A model generated the notes under the pieces. It had not been told where the DNA came from. It was given only the letters and a program-made list of their open reading frames with translations, and did no database searches. From Paraburkholderia sp. C35 (GTDB lineage: Bacteria; Pseudomonadota; Gammaproteobacteria; Burkholderiales; Burkholderiaceae): a DNA stretch of 32,517 nt. How positions within the stretch are numbered: position 1 is the first letter of the stretch; the number at the start of each line of letters is the position of its first letter. Location: NCBI RefSeq assembly GCF_003121405.1, contig NZ_QBUY01000106.1:1-32517 (forward strand). The letters run 5' to 3'. Below are positions 16,542 to 25,118 of the stretch, piece by piece. A program made the translations under genes and the position numbers.

Positions 16542-17072
16542 GGGTTCTCCTGTCTTTGTCAAAAGGTGTGGCTGTACGGCGGGGCGCTCGCCGGATCGGT
16601 ATTTGTTATCCGTCTGATCGTCGAGCCAAATCGGGGCTGGGACAAATCTTTGCGGACCATTTTTCTGGACAAAAATATCTGCGGTTATTGCGGGTATATG
16701 GGACTGAATAGTTTGGTCGACTTTCGGCCTGATACTGGTTGCCGACGCACCTTGTTTTTGCAGTGCCGCAAATGTCCGCATGCCCTTTTAGGGCCGCGGA
16801 TTCTACAGCACGACGGATGATGCACAGCGCATCGACGATGAATTGACGCGTTGCCGCAACAAAGACGGGATTTGATGACAAAACACCGAAGACTGACGAG
16901 TGTTTTCAAAAAAGTGTGGCGTGCTTACGTCAGATCAGACGTGCGCATTTTGGCGGGATGCGAAGGCGGGAAAGATTGAGTAGCTCAACTTGAGATCGCG
17001 CTCGGTCGATCTCAAACGAGATGGATGGACAACAGGAAAGCGTGAGAACCGGAACGCGCGTTTGAGAAAACG
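16542..17072. other. Intergenic region with inverted repeats
   Basis: These 531 bp lie between the porin start and the stop of the secreted-protein gene, both on the minus strand. No coding region is supported. The porin-proximal part must hold the porin promoter, though I could not place a clear -35/-10. The distal part holds three inverted repeats: ACGTC-agatca-GACGT (16927-16942) and the TTGAG/CTCAA pair described separately. Confidence 0.6.
16976..17015. promoter_or_regulatory. Paired inverted repeats TTGAG/CTCAA
   Basis: Two inverted repeats lie side by side: TTGAG-tag-CTCAA (16976-16988) and TTGAGATCG-n8-CGATCTCAA (16990-17015, 9-bp perfect arms). Together they make four half-sites in 40 bp. 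No T-run follows on either strand, so a terminator is unlikely. They sit 58 bp beyond the 3' end of the secreted-protein gene and upstream of the porin, so a regulator-binding array is possible. Confidence 0.45.
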
Positions 17073-17693
17073 TCAGTTGCGGTATGGCGACGCAGACGGA
17101 AGGCGAGAGGAGTCGCCGGGAGGATGGGGAATCTGGCGCGACGCGCCGCGTTCTTCGTTATAGCGCGTCACGTCATCACGAATCGAACCGACGTGCGCCG
17201 ATTGTGCGCTGGAAGGCGGACGCGGCGTGTTGCGCGAATCCGTGCTGACAGGCGTGATGGCCCCGGCGTACTGCGTGCCGACGTATTGAGCCGAGGGACG
17301 GTTGCGATAGACGTCGTTGGGCAGTGTCATGCGCTGCTCGCCGTAACCGGAAGTATTGCCGCCGTATGCTCGCCCGGCAAACGTGTCGGCGCCGTTGGGC
17401 CGTCCGGATACATTGCTGCCGCGCGCACGTGGCGTGTCGTTTCTCGCATACCGGCCTGAATGACCCGGCATGGAAACACCACGCGGCGTCTCGCGGGAAA
17501 CGTTGGCGCGCGGCGCGGCATTGCCGCGCACCGGACCGCCAAACGAAGCGCCGTGGAAACCCGAATTACCGCCGAAGAATCCATGCCCCTCATGGCCGAC
17601 GAACGACGGCTTCGCATAGGCGAGCGAAGTCAGCGCAACGATCAACGCGCCCGTCATCCACCATTTGATTCTCGACAGCCCTACAAGCACCAT
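17073..17693 (-). CDS. Secreted Gly/Ser/Arg-rich hypothetical protein
   Basis: This predicted 206-aa exported protein has an N-terminal signal peptide (about 1-27: basic SRIKWW, hydrophobic ALIVALTSLAYA, cleavage after AYA). The mature part is low in complexity and rich in Gly, Ser, Asn, Arg and Pro, with a His/Gly/Phe stretch FVGHEGHGFFGGNSGFHGASFGG and many NxS/TxR patterns. No cysteines and no enzyme motif are visible, so it is probably disordered and periplasmic or surface-exposed. An AGGTG ribosome binding site supports ATG 17693; an internal ATG 36 bases further in would remove the basic N-region of the signal. I do not recognise the family. It stands alone between the porin and a transporter. 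Confidence 0.7.
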   Translation of the reverse strand: MVLVGLSRIKWWMTGALIVALTSLAYAKPSFVGHEGHGFFGGNSGFHGASFGGPVRGNAAPRANVSRETPRGVSMPGHSGRYARNDTPRARGSNVSGRPNGADTFAGRAYGGNTSGYGEQRMTLPNDVYRNRPSAQYVGTQYAGAITPVSTDSRNTPRPPSSAQSAHVGSIRDDVTRYNEERGASRQIPHPPGDSSRLPSASPYRN

Positions 17694-18252
17694 GTTTCAC
17701 CTGCCCGACGACCCGCCTGTAAGCCCGCCGTTCGAGCTGCGGCTGGGCTGGTTCCGGGACTATCGCGACTGCATGGCACATTGCCGCGCGCGAAGCCCCA
17801 TCGGCCTTCGAACAGTAATTTATTGGCGTCCTCCAAGTGAGTCGAGCCAAAATATGTTAGGTCTGCGGCACTCTTGTAACGCATTGTTACTGCGACGTTT
17901 TTTCGCCACAAACCTCTTGCGGAGGGATGCGAAAAAGCGCTGAAACGAAGTGATTCGAACACCTGAATTCGTATGAACAGAGTCGCGCTAAAACGCTCTT
18001 TCATAAGCACTTTTCGGCCACCTGCAGGGAGCCTGAAACACGCGTTTGAACTACCACTTCGATGGCCGGTTCGATGCGATCACAACGATGCATACCGTTT
18101 CCTCGTACCGCGCTCCTTTCATGCGCTTTGGTAATTAATCAATTCGGCAAATGAATTTGCTTTTTCAATCACTTTGGCCGGACAATAGCCCTTTGGCGCT
18201 TGCCCGCCGGCGACATCAAGGCGATCGCGTCACCCGCATCGAGATTTGAAAG
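17694..18252. other. Intergenic region with divergent promoters
   Basis: These 559 bp separate the minus-strand secreted protein from the plus-strand SBF-like transporter. Several open frames cross it but none has a ribosome binding site or protein-like composition. A 14-bp palindrome, GCAAAT-ga-ATTTGC, is at 18147-18160. It overlaps a weak candidate promoter for the transporter (TTGCTT at 18157-18162, GACAAT at 18181-18186, 18-bp spacer). GTAAC-gcatt-GTTAC lies at 17876-17890. Confidence 0.5.
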
Positions 18253-19275
18253 ATGGCCCGTCCGAAACTCCTTCCCGATAACTTCACGCTGTGCCTGATC
18301 GGCACGGTGATCTTCGCGAGCCTGCTGCCCGTGCACGGCCAGGCCGCCACGGCGTTCAACTGGGTCACAGACATTGCCGTCGGGCTGCTGTTTTTCCTGC
18401 ACGGCGCCAAGCTGTCGCGCGAAGCGATCATTGCAGGCGCCACCCACTGGCGGCTGCACCTGGTCGTGCTGCTAAGCACCTTCGCGCTCTTTCCGGTACT
18501 CGGGCTCGTACTCAAACCGCTTCTTGCGCCCCTCGTGACGCCCGCGCTCTACGCCGGCATCCTCTTCCTGTGTACGCTGCCGTCGACGGTTCAATCGTCG
18601 ATCGCGTTCACGTCGATTGCGAAGGGCAACGTGCCCGCCGCCGTGTGCAGCGCGTCGGCTTCCAGCCTGCTCGGCATCTTCATTACGCCCGCGCTGGTCA
18701 GCGTGATCATCACGAGTCAGGCAGCCAGCGGCACGTCGCCGTGGCACACGGTGTGGAACATCGTGCTGCAACTGCTGGTGCCGTTCGTTGCCGGGCAGTT
18801 GCTGCGGCCGCTGATCGGCGGGTGGATCGAGCGTAACCGCGGCGTGCTGAAGTTCGTCGATCAGGGTTCGATCCTGCTGGTGGTCTACGCTGCCTTCAGC
18901 GAAGCCGTCAACGAAGGCCTGTGGCATCAGATTCCGCTCGCCGCGCTGGGCGGCCTGCTGGTGGTGTGCGCGGTGCTGCTGGCGCTCGCGCTGGCCGTGA
19001 CGATGTTCGTCAGCAAGCGCCTGGGCTTTAGCCGCGCTGATCAGATCACTATCATCTTCTGCGGCTCCAAGAAGAGCCTCGCGGCCGGCGTGCCAATGGC
19101 GAAGGTGATTTTCGCCACGCACGCAGTGGGCGCCGTCGTCCTGCCGCTGATGCTGTTCCACCAGATCCAGCTGATGGTCTGCGCGGCGCTCGCGCAACGC
19201 TGGGGCGCACGCGATCTCAGCGCCGAAAAGCGCGCCGGGCAGAAAGGTGCGACAGCCGCCGTGGTACGGCGCTAG
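18253..19275 (+). CDS. SBF-like (bile acid:sodium symporter superfamily) transporter
   Basis: This 340-aa inner-membrane protein has about ten transmembrane segments and belongs to the SBF-like branch (YfeH/SLC10A7 type) of the bile acid:sodium symporter superfamily. Typical segments are WVTDIAVGLLFFLHGAKLS, the kinked helix LFLCTLPSTVQSSIAFTSIAKGN, the following CSASASSLLGIFITPAL and the second-repeat counterpart TIIFCGSKKSLAAGVPMAKVIF. The two broken-helix motifs of the fold are therefore present. The ribosome binding site is weak. It is a single gene ended by a clear terminator. Bacterial members are poorly characterised; an organic anion or small acid substrate is possible but not shown by sequence. 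Confidence 0.9.
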   Translation: MARPKLLPDNFTLCLIGTVIFASLLPVHGQAATAFNWVTDIAVGLLFFLHGAKLSREAIIAGATHWRLHLVVLLSTFALFPVLGLVLKPLLAPLVTPALYAGILFLCTLPSTVQSSIAFTSIAKGNVPAAVCSASASSLLGIFITPALVSVIITSQAASGTSPWHTVWNIVLQLLVPFVAGQLLRPLIGGWIERNRGVLKFVDQGSILLVVYAAFSEAVNEGLWHQIPLAALGGLLVVCAVLLALALAVTMFVSKRLGFSRADQITIIFCGSKKSLAAGVPMAKVIFATHAVGAVVLPLMLFHQIQLMVCAALAQRWGARDLSAEKRAGQKGATAAVVRR

Positions 19276-19333
19276 GGCCGTATTGAAAGAAACAAGATTC
19301 ATGAGCGCTCTCCCTGAGTGCATGTCGTCGTGA

Positions 19334-19357
19334 AGGCCGCCTCCGGGCGGCTTTTTT
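19334..19357 (+). terminator. Intrinsic terminator after the SBF-like transporter
   Basis: Stem GCCGCC/GGCGGC (19336-19341 with 19346-19351) has a 4-nt loop and is followed by six T residues (19352-19357). It ends plus-strand transcription about 60 bp past the transporter stop and separates it from the EAL/GGDEF gene. Confidence 0.9.
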
Positions 19358-19549
19358 GTTATTTCATCCTGAGCGCCGCCTGCTGTCGCTTCGGCCCGGT
19401 GGCATAGGACAGACGCACACACCCTTCATCCCACATGGCGGAAGCGCTTCCGGCGCGCACCAGCGCGGTGCAAGCCGTCATTAAAAATTCATTTAATTTC
19501 AGCGACTTGCTGCCGATAAGCCGACGGTCCAATGCTCCGGCCGTGTGTC

Positions 19550-21388
19550 ATGTCTCAACGCCAGCCCTTCCCCATCGCAGCGCCACGCATCGTCGACCTG
19601 ATTGCGCAGCGCGACCTCTCCGCCGTCTTTCAGCCGATCGTCGATTTCGACGACGGCGCGATCCTCGGTTACGAAGGGCTGATCCGCGGACCGGCCGGCA
19701 CGGCATTGGAAACGCCGTACGCGCTGTTCGCGCAGGCGGCCGCCGAAGGCAGCGTGATCGCGCTGGAGCGCGCCGCCGCGCGCACCTGTGTCGAGGCGTT
19801 CGCCAGCCTCGGCTATGACGGCAAGCTGTTCCTGAACTTCAGCGCAGGCGCCATTCGCCAACTCGCCGACGACCGCGAGGGCATGCTCGCGATGCTGCGC
19901 GACATCGGCATCGATGCCCAACGCATCGTGATCGAACTGACCGAGCAGAGCGCGATTCCCGACGTGGCCAGCTTCCTGCCCGCCATCTCCATGCTGCGCA
20001 AGGCGGGCGCCCAGTTCGCGCTGGACGACTACGGCACGGCGAACGCCAGCATGAACCTGTGGGTGCGGCTGCAGCCCGATGTCGTGAAGATCGACCGCTT
20101 CTTCATCCACGACATCGCCAGCGATCCGCTCAAGTTCGAGGCCGTCAAGGCAATGCAGCACTTCGCCGCCGCGAGCGGCGCGCGGCTGGTGGCCGAAGGC
20201 ATCGAAAACGAAGCGGACCTGATCGTCGTGCGCGACATGGGCATTGCTTGCGGCCAGGGCTATTTCTTCGGCAAGCCGCACGCGCGCCCGCCGCGCAAGG
20301 TCACCGACGATGCCCGCGAAGCGCTGCGCGCCGGACATATCGCCGTGTTTCCCGAAGCGACGCGTGCCGTCAGCGGTTCGCCGTCGGGCGGCATGGCGTC
20401 CGAGAAAATGGTCGTGCATGCGCCCGCGCTGCCGCGCAACGCCACCAACAACGATGTGCTCGAACTGTTCAACCGGCTGCCCAATCTGCATGCCGTCGCC
20501 GTGGTCGAGCAGAACGAACCCGTCGCGCTGATCAACCGTCGCGCGTTCATGGACCGCTACGCGCTGCCCTATCATCGCGAGCTGTTCGGCAAACGGCCTT
20601 GCATGCTGTTCGCTAATGCGTCGCCCGTCGTGATCGAAAAGTCGATGACGGTCGAAGACATGGCCAAGCTCCTTGCCAGCGACGACCAGCGCTATCTGGC
20701 CGATGGTTTCGTGATCACCGAGCACGGCGCGTACATCGGCCTCGGCACGGGCGAAAGTCTCGTGCGCGCCGTGACGGAGGTCCGCATCGAGGCGGCCCGC
20801 TACGCGAACCCGCTCACCTTTCTGCCCGGCAACATTCCGATCAGTTCACACATCACGCGGCTGCTTGGTCACGAAGCGGGCTTCTACGCGTGCTACGTCG
20901 ATCTGAACCACTTCAAGCCGTTCAACGACCAGTACGGCTACTGGCAAGGCGACGAGGTGCTGAAGTTCGCCGCGCACGTGCTTGCGGAAGTCTGCGACCC
21001 GATGCGCGACTTTCTTGGCCACGTCGGCGGCGACGATTTTCTGGTGCTGTTTCAGAGCGAGGACTGGCGGGAACGCGCCGAGCGCGCCATTCATGTATTC
21101 AATGAAGGCGCGCAGCGTTTCTACGCACCGGTCGACCGCATGGCGGGCGGCATCCACGGCGAGGACCGGCGCGGCAATCCGACCTTCTTCGGCTTCGTGA
21201 CAATGGCGATCGGCTGCGTGCATGTGCAACCGCAAACACCCGACGCGGCGTACAGCAGCGAAGACATTGCGACGGTCGCCGCGCTCGCGAAACGCCGGGC
21301 GAAAGGCGAAGCGTCCGGCCTCGTGATGATCGAATTCGAAGAAAGCCAGATGTTGCTGCAAGGACGTACGGCGGCCATCGTCGACTGA
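19550..21388 (+). CDS. EAL-CBS-GGDEF cyclic-di-GMP protein
   Basis: This 612-aa cytosolic protein has an N-terminal EAL phosphodiesterase domain (about 10-250), a CBS pair (about 285-410) and a C-terminal GGDEF domain (about 420-600). The EAL catalytic set is complete: E42 in EGL, N96, E129, DD159-160, K180, E216 and Q236 in QGYFFGKP. The loop after DD is DDYGTANASM rather than the usual DDFGTGYSS. The GGDEF domain has the metal Asp (YVDLNHFKPFND, about 451) but its signature reads GGDDF (493-497), and no RxxD inhibitory site stands five residues before it. It can probably hydrolyse c-di-GMP, with synthesis uncertain; CBS domains suggest nucleotide sensing. An alternative ATG lies at 19532. 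Confidence 0.93.
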   Translation: MSQRQPFPIAAPRIVDLIAQRDLSAVFQPIVDFDDGAILGYEGLIRGPAGTALETPYALFAQAAAEGSVIALERAAARTCVEAFASLGYDGKLFLNFSAGAIRQLADDREGMLAMLRDIGIDAQRIVIELTEQSAIPDVASFLPAISMLRKAGAQFALDDYGTANASMNLWVRLQPDVVKIDRFFIHDIASDPLKFEAVKAMQHFAAASGARLVAEGIENEADLIVVRDMGIACGQGYFFGKPHARPPRKVTDDAREALRAGHIAVFPEATRAVSGSPSGGMASEKMVVHAPALPRNATNNDVLELFNRLPNLHAVAVVEQNEPVALINRRAFMDRYALPYHRELFGKRPCMLFANASPVVIEKSMTVEDMAKLLASDDQRYLADGFVITEHGAYIGLGTGESLVRAVTEVRIEAARYANPLTFLPGNIPISSHITRLLGHEAGFYACYVDLNHFKPFNDQYGYWQGDEVLKFAAHVLAEVCDPMRDFLGHVGGDDFLVLFQSEDWRERAERAIHVFNEGAQRFYAPVDRMAGGIHGEDRRGNPTFFGFVTMAIGCVHVQPQTPDAAYSSEDIATVAALAKRRAKGEASGLVMIEFEESQMLLQGRTAAIVD

Positions 21389-21772
21389 GCTTCGGCGGAT
21401 TTCGCTTTCCGCGTTCGCCCAGCGACTCCATTTGCTGCACGGCGCTGCAGCGACACCTCTTTGTCATGACGGGCAGCCACCTTGTGGACAAGGTTCCGGC
21501 TGCACGTTTTCCCAATCTCCCATTTCCCGTCCGGAACGCGGACAGCACTCACGCGCGTTCCCGAAACACGTCCGCACTTGCTTCAATTCATGAATTTAAC
21601 GCAACGTTTAGTGCATTTTACTAAACAAACGTTTAGCCTTCATTTGCCCGGTATACGGGTATCTACGCGTGTCCAAAGGCTGGCTGCAGGGGTTTCGCGG
21701 TGACGTTTTACTATACAATCACCCGAACTTGAACTCCGCCGCGGTGCGTGTCTCGCCCCGCCGCTCTTTTCG
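21389..21772. other. Intergenic region upstream of the LacI operon
   Basis: This 384-bp stretch lies between the EAL/GGDEF stop and the LacI start. It holds the operator-like repeats at 21603-21636 and a TATACAAT -10-like element at 21712-21719, about 55 bp before the LacI ATG. No good -35 and no gene were seen. Confidence 0.6.
21603..21636 (+). promoter_or_regulatory. Tandem LacI-type operator candidates
   Basis: The 9-mer AACGTTTAG occurs twice, at 21603-21611 and 21628-21636, 25 bp apart. The second copy is part of the inverted repeat CTAAAC-aaac-GTTTAG (21621-21636). A looser match, ACGTTTTAC, lies at 21703-21711 next to the -10-like box. The central CG and A/T-rich arms are typical of LacI/GalR-family operators. 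Autoregulation by the adjacent LacI protein is inferred. Confidence 0.55.
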
Positions 21773-22759
21773 ATGGCTACAACGATCCGCGATGTCGCTC
21801 GCGCGGCCAGCGTGTCGATCGGCACCGTTTCACGCGCCCTGAAGAATCAGCCCGGCCTGTCGGAATCGACGCGCGAACGCGTCGTCGAGACGGCACGCCG
21901 GCTCGGCTACGATTCCGCGCAATTGCGTCCGCGCATTCGCCGTCTCACGTTTCTGCTGCATCGTCATCACAACAACTTCGCCGTCAGCCCGTTCTTCTCG
22001 CATGTGCTGCATGGCGTGGAAGACGCGTGCCGCGAGCGCGGCATCGTGCCGTCCGTGCTGACGGCCGGTCCGACCGAAGACGTGGTCCAGCAGATGCGCC
22101 TGCACGCGCCCGACGCCATTGCCGTCGCGGGCTTCGTGGAGCCGGAAACGCTCACCACGCTCATCGCGATGAAGCGCCCGCTCGTGTTGATCGACTTGTG
22201 GGCGCCGAATCTGCGTTCGGTCAATCTCGACAACCAGGCGGGCGCCGCGCTCGCGATGCAGCATCTGTTTGCGCAGAAGCGCAAGCGCATCGCGTTCATC
22301 GGCGGGTCGCTCGCGCATTACAGCATTGCGCAGCGCGCGCTTGGCTACCGGCAAGCGTTCTTCGACGCCGGACTGCTGTTCGATCCGTCGCTGGAAGTGA
22401 CGATCGACGCCGGTCTCGATCCCGACTCCGGCGCCGCGCTCGCGATGGAGCAGTTGCTCGACCGTTCGGGCGAGCGCCCCGACGCCGTCTTCGCCTACAA
22501 CGACCTCGCCGCGCTCGCCGCGCTGCGCGTCTGTCTCGCGCGCGGCCTGCGCGTGCCGGAAGACATCGCGATCGTCGGTTTCGACGACATTCCCGCCGCC
22601 GCGCACGCGCGCCCGCCGCTCACGACCATCGCCGTCGACAAGGAAGCGCTCGGGCGTCGCGGCGTCGAACTGCTGCTCGAAGACACGCCGTCCGCACTCG
22701 ACATTCGCGTCCCGGTCCAACTCATTGTCCGTGCCAGTACCTCGGTGAACACACCATGA
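21773..22759 (+). CDS. LacI-family transcriptional regulator
   Basis: This 328-aa LacI/GalR-type repressor has an N-terminal helix-turn-helix and hinge (about 3-55: TIRDVARAASVSIGTVSRAL, then SESTRERVVETARRLGY) and a periplasmic-binding-protein-like sugar-sensing domain (about 58-320). Signatures are RIAFIGGS, DAVFAYNDLAALAAL and VPEDIAIVGFDDIPAA. It starts a three-gene run: its stop overlaps the next start (ATGA at 22756-22759). It most likely represses its own operon through the repeats at 21603-21636 and is released by the sugar, or its phosphate, handled by the downstream enzymes. Confidence 0.95.
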   Translation: MATTIRDVARAASVSIGTVSRALKNQPGLSESTRERVVETARRLGYDSAQLRPRIRRLTFLLHRHHNNFAVSPFFSHVLHGVEDACRERGIVPSVLTAGPTEDVVQQMRLHAPDAIAVAGFVEPETLTTLIAMKRPLVLIDLWAPNLRSVNLDNQAGAALAMQHLFAQKRKRIAFIGGSLAHYSIAQRALGYRQAFFDAGLLFDPSLEVTIDAGLDPDSGAALAMEQLLDRSGERPDAVFAYNDLAALAALRVCLARGLRVPEDIAIVGFDDIPAAAHARPPLTTIAVDKEALGRRGVELLLEDTPSALDIRVPVQLIVRASTSVNTP

Positions 22760-24042
22760 AACAACCCGACACGACTCTTTCGAACAACAGCGCCAATCAC
22801 AAGGCGCCGCCCGTCGCGAGCTTCCGCGACGGCGCGTTCCTGCTCTCGCACATCGAGGACACGCTGCGTTTCTACGCGCCGAACGTGTTCGATCCGAGCG
22901 GCGGCTTCTTCCACTTTTTCCGCGACGACGGTTCGATCTACAACCGCGCGACGCGGCACCTGGTCAGCAGTTGCCGCTACGTTTTCAACTACGCGATGGC
23001 GTACCGCCAGTTCGGCGATCCGCAGCATCTGGAATATGCGAAGCACGGCCTGAAGTTCCTGCACGACGGCCACTGGGACGCGCAGCATCAGGGCTACGAC
23101 TGGGAAATCGACTGGCGCGACGGCCACAGGCGCACGCTCGACGCGACGCGCCACTGCTACGGCCTCGCGTTCGTGCTGCTGGCGTATTCGCATGCGGCGA
23201 TGGCGGGCATCGAAGAAGCCAAGCCGATGATCGCCGCGACCTTCGAGCTGATGGAGCACCGCTTCTGGGACCCGGCCGCCGGCCTCTACGCCGACGAAGC
23301 CACCGCCGACTGGCGCGTGAGTTCGTACCGCGGCCAGAACGCGAACATGCATACGACGGAAGCGCTGCTCACCGCGTACGAAGCGACGGGGCATCTCGTT
23401 TATCTCGACCGTGCGGAACGCGTCGCGACCAACATCACGCTGCGTCAGGCGAAGCTGTCGCAGGGTCTGGTGTGGGAGCATTTTCACGCGGACTGGTCGG
23501 TCGACCGGCATTACAACGAGGAAGACAGCTCGAACATTTTCCGTCCGTGGGGCTTTCAGCCTGGTCACCAGACGGAATGGGCGAAACTGCTGCTGATTCT
23601 CGAGCGCCATCGTCCGTTGCCGTGGCTGCTGCCGCGCGCCATCGAACTGTTCGACGCCGCCATGACGCACGCCTGGGACAACGATCACGGCGGGCTGTAC
23701 TACGGCTTCGGCCCGGACCGCACGGTCTGCGACCACGACAAGTACTTCTGGGTGCAAGCCGAAACCTTCGCGACGGCTGCGCTGCTCGGCAAACGCACGG
23801 GCAACGAGCGCTTCTGGGACTGGTACGACGAGATCTGGCGCTATAGCTGGACGCATTTCGTCGATCACCAGTATGGCGCGTGGTATCGCATCCTGACCTG
23901 CGACAACCGCAAGTACAGCGACGAAAAAAGCCCGGCCGGCAAGACCGACTATCACACGATGGGCGCCTGCTACGAAGTGCTGCATCATGCGTTGCAGCCC
24001 GCTTCCGGGCACGCTTCGCAGCCTTCGAGCGCGTCCGCCTAA
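22756..24042 (+). CDS. AGE-family sugar isomerase/epimerase
   Basis: This 428-aa (alpha/alpha)6-barrel protein belongs to the N-acylglucosamine 2-epimerase superfamily, which includes D-mannose isomerase, cellobiose 2-epimerase and YihS. Expected active-site elements are ATRHLVSSCRYVFNYA (about 65-80), RHCYGLAFVLLAY (about 132-144), QNANMHTTEALL with His about 199, PGHQTEWAKLL with His about 271, and TDYHTMGACYE with His about 400. NMHTTEA followed by PGHQTEW is the pattern of the mannose isomerase/YihS side rather than the renin-binding protein, so a mannose-to-fructose type conversion is a good guess but not proven. It is translationally coupled to the LacI gene and followed 18 bp later by a PfkB kinase. 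The long overlapping frame starting at 21748 is not real upstream of 22756. Confidence 0.9.
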   Translation: MKQPDTTLSNNSANHKAPPVASFRDGAFLLSHIEDTLRFYAPNVFDPSGGFFHFFRDDGSIYNRATRHLVSSCRYVFNYAMAYRQFGDPQHLEYAKHGLKFLHDGHWDAQHQGYDWEIDWRDGHRRTLDATRHCYGLAFVLLAYSHAAMAGIEEAKPMIAATFELMEHRFWDPAAGLYADEATADWRVSSYRGQNANMHTTEALLTAYEATGHLVYLDRAERVATNITLRQAKLSQGLVWEHFHADWSVDRHYNEEDSSNIFRPWGFQPGHQTEWAKLLLILERHRPLPWLLPRAIELFDAAMTHAWDNDHGGLYYGFGPDRTVCDHDKYFWVQAETFATAALLGKRTGNERFWDWYDEIWRYSWTHFVDHQYGAWYRILTCDNRKYSDEKSPAGKTDYHTMGACYEVLHHALQPASGHASQPSSASA

Positions 24043-24060
24043 CCCTGTACGGTGAGCACC

Positions 24061-24975
24061 ATGAGCGCAAGCCCTGAATTTCCCGAGTTCGTATCTGCCG
24101 GCGACATCCTCACCGATCTCGTGCGCACCGGCCCGGCAACCTGGCTGTCCGTGCCGGGCGGCGCGGGCTGGAACGTGGCGCGCGCCGTCGCGCGGCTCGG
24201 CCTGCCGACGGCGTCCGTCGGCTCACTCGGCGTCGACAATTTTTCCGACGATCTCTGGCACGCCAGCGAAGCCGCCGGTCTCGACATGCGCTTCATGCAG
24301 CGCGTCGAGCGCGCGCCGCTGCTGGCCGTCGTGCATCAGACGCATCCACCCGCGTACTTCTTCATGGGCGACAACAGCGCCGACCTCGCCTTCGATCCGT
24401 CGAAGCTGCCAGAAGGCTGGATGTCGCATGTGAAATGGGCGCACTTTGGCTGCATCAGCCTCGTGCGCCAGCCGCTCGGCGACACGCTCGCGAAGCTCGC
24501 CGCCGAACTGCGCGAGCGCGGCGTGAAGATCAGCTTCGATCCTAACTACCGCAATCTGATGGAGCACGGCTACGAGCCGACGCTGCGCAAGATGGCGGCG
24601 CTCGCCGATCTGATCAAGGTGTCTGACGAAGACCTGCGGCTGCTGTTCAAGACCGACGACGAAGCGGCCGCGCTCGCGCAACTGCGCGCGATGAACCCGA
24701 AGGCAGTCGTGCTCGTCACGCGCGGCTCGGAAACGGCGACGCTGATCGACGGCGAGCACATTGTCGAAGCGAAACCGCCGCGCGTTGCCGTGGCAGATAC
24801 CGTCGGCGCGGGCGATGCGTCGATCGGCGGGCTGCTGTTCAGCCTGATGACGGCGCCGCAACGCAAGTGGGAAGAGCATCTGGCGTTCTCGCTCGCAGCG
24901 GGCGCGGCTGCGTGCCGCCATTCGGGCGCGCATTCGCCGACGCTCGATGAAGTGGTGTCGCTGCTGCAGGATTAA
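24061..24975 (+). CDS. PfkB-family sugar kinase
   Basis: This 304-aa ribokinase/PfkB-family kinase has the N-terminal sugar-binding motif PGGAGWNVARAVARLG (about 32-47) and the C-terminal ATP/catalytic motif DTVGAGDASIGGLLF (about 246-260, catalytic base Asp about 252). An Asn/Asp-rich substrate segment, ISFDPNYRNLM, is also typical. It should phosphorylate a sugar with ATP in the cytosol; placed after an AGE-family isomerase, fructokinase or a related activity fits. ATG 24061 has GGTGA 5 nt upstream and lies 18 bp past the preceding stop; GTG 24052 is an alternative. No sugar transporter gene is in the operon. Confidence 0.93.
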   Translation: MSASPEFPEFVSAGDILTDLVRTGPATWLSVPGGAGWNVARAVARLGLPTASVGSLGVDNFSDDLWHASEAAGLDMRFMQRVERAPLLAVVHQTHPPAYFFMGDNSADLAFDPSKLPEGWMSHVKWAHFGCISLVRQPLGDTLAKLAAELRERGVKISFDPNYRNLMEHGYEPTLRKMAALADLIKVSDEDLRLLFKTDDEAAALAQLRAMNPKAVVLVTRGSETATLIDGEHIVEAKPPRVAVADTVGAGDASIGGLLFSLMTAPQRKWEEHLAFSLAAGAAACRHSGAHSPTLDEVVSLLQD

Positions 24976-25118
24976 GCAGGGAAGCGGGACAAGACGTTGC
25001 CGGTGCAAGCGCCTGGCCGGCTGCGCTCTCCGTCTGCAAGGGTATGGCCGACGGCGTCGACATGTGAGCGTCGAAATCGCGTGCTAGGATTAAATCTCCC
25101 CCTTGCTGGAGATGCATC

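Noticed and set aside
17681..18010. 109-aa minus-strand open frame upstream of the secreted protein
   Set aside because: It has no ribosome binding site or family motif and overlaps the promoter region and start of the secreted-protein gene.
19499..20725. 408-aa minus-strand open frame
   Set aside because: It is a shadow of the EAL domain on the plus strand; the composition is not protein-like.
21748..22755. Long N-terminal extension of the AGE-family protein
   Set aside because: The frame is open back to 21748 but this part is extremely Arg-rich and is the +1 shadow of the LacI gene. The real start is ATG 22756, overlapping the LacI stop.
22495..24012. 505-aa minus-strand open frame
   Set aside because: It is antisense to the LacI and AGE-family genes, with Arg/Val-rich composition typical of a shadow frame in high-GC DNA and no ribosome binding site. 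The plus-strand genes have clear family motifs.
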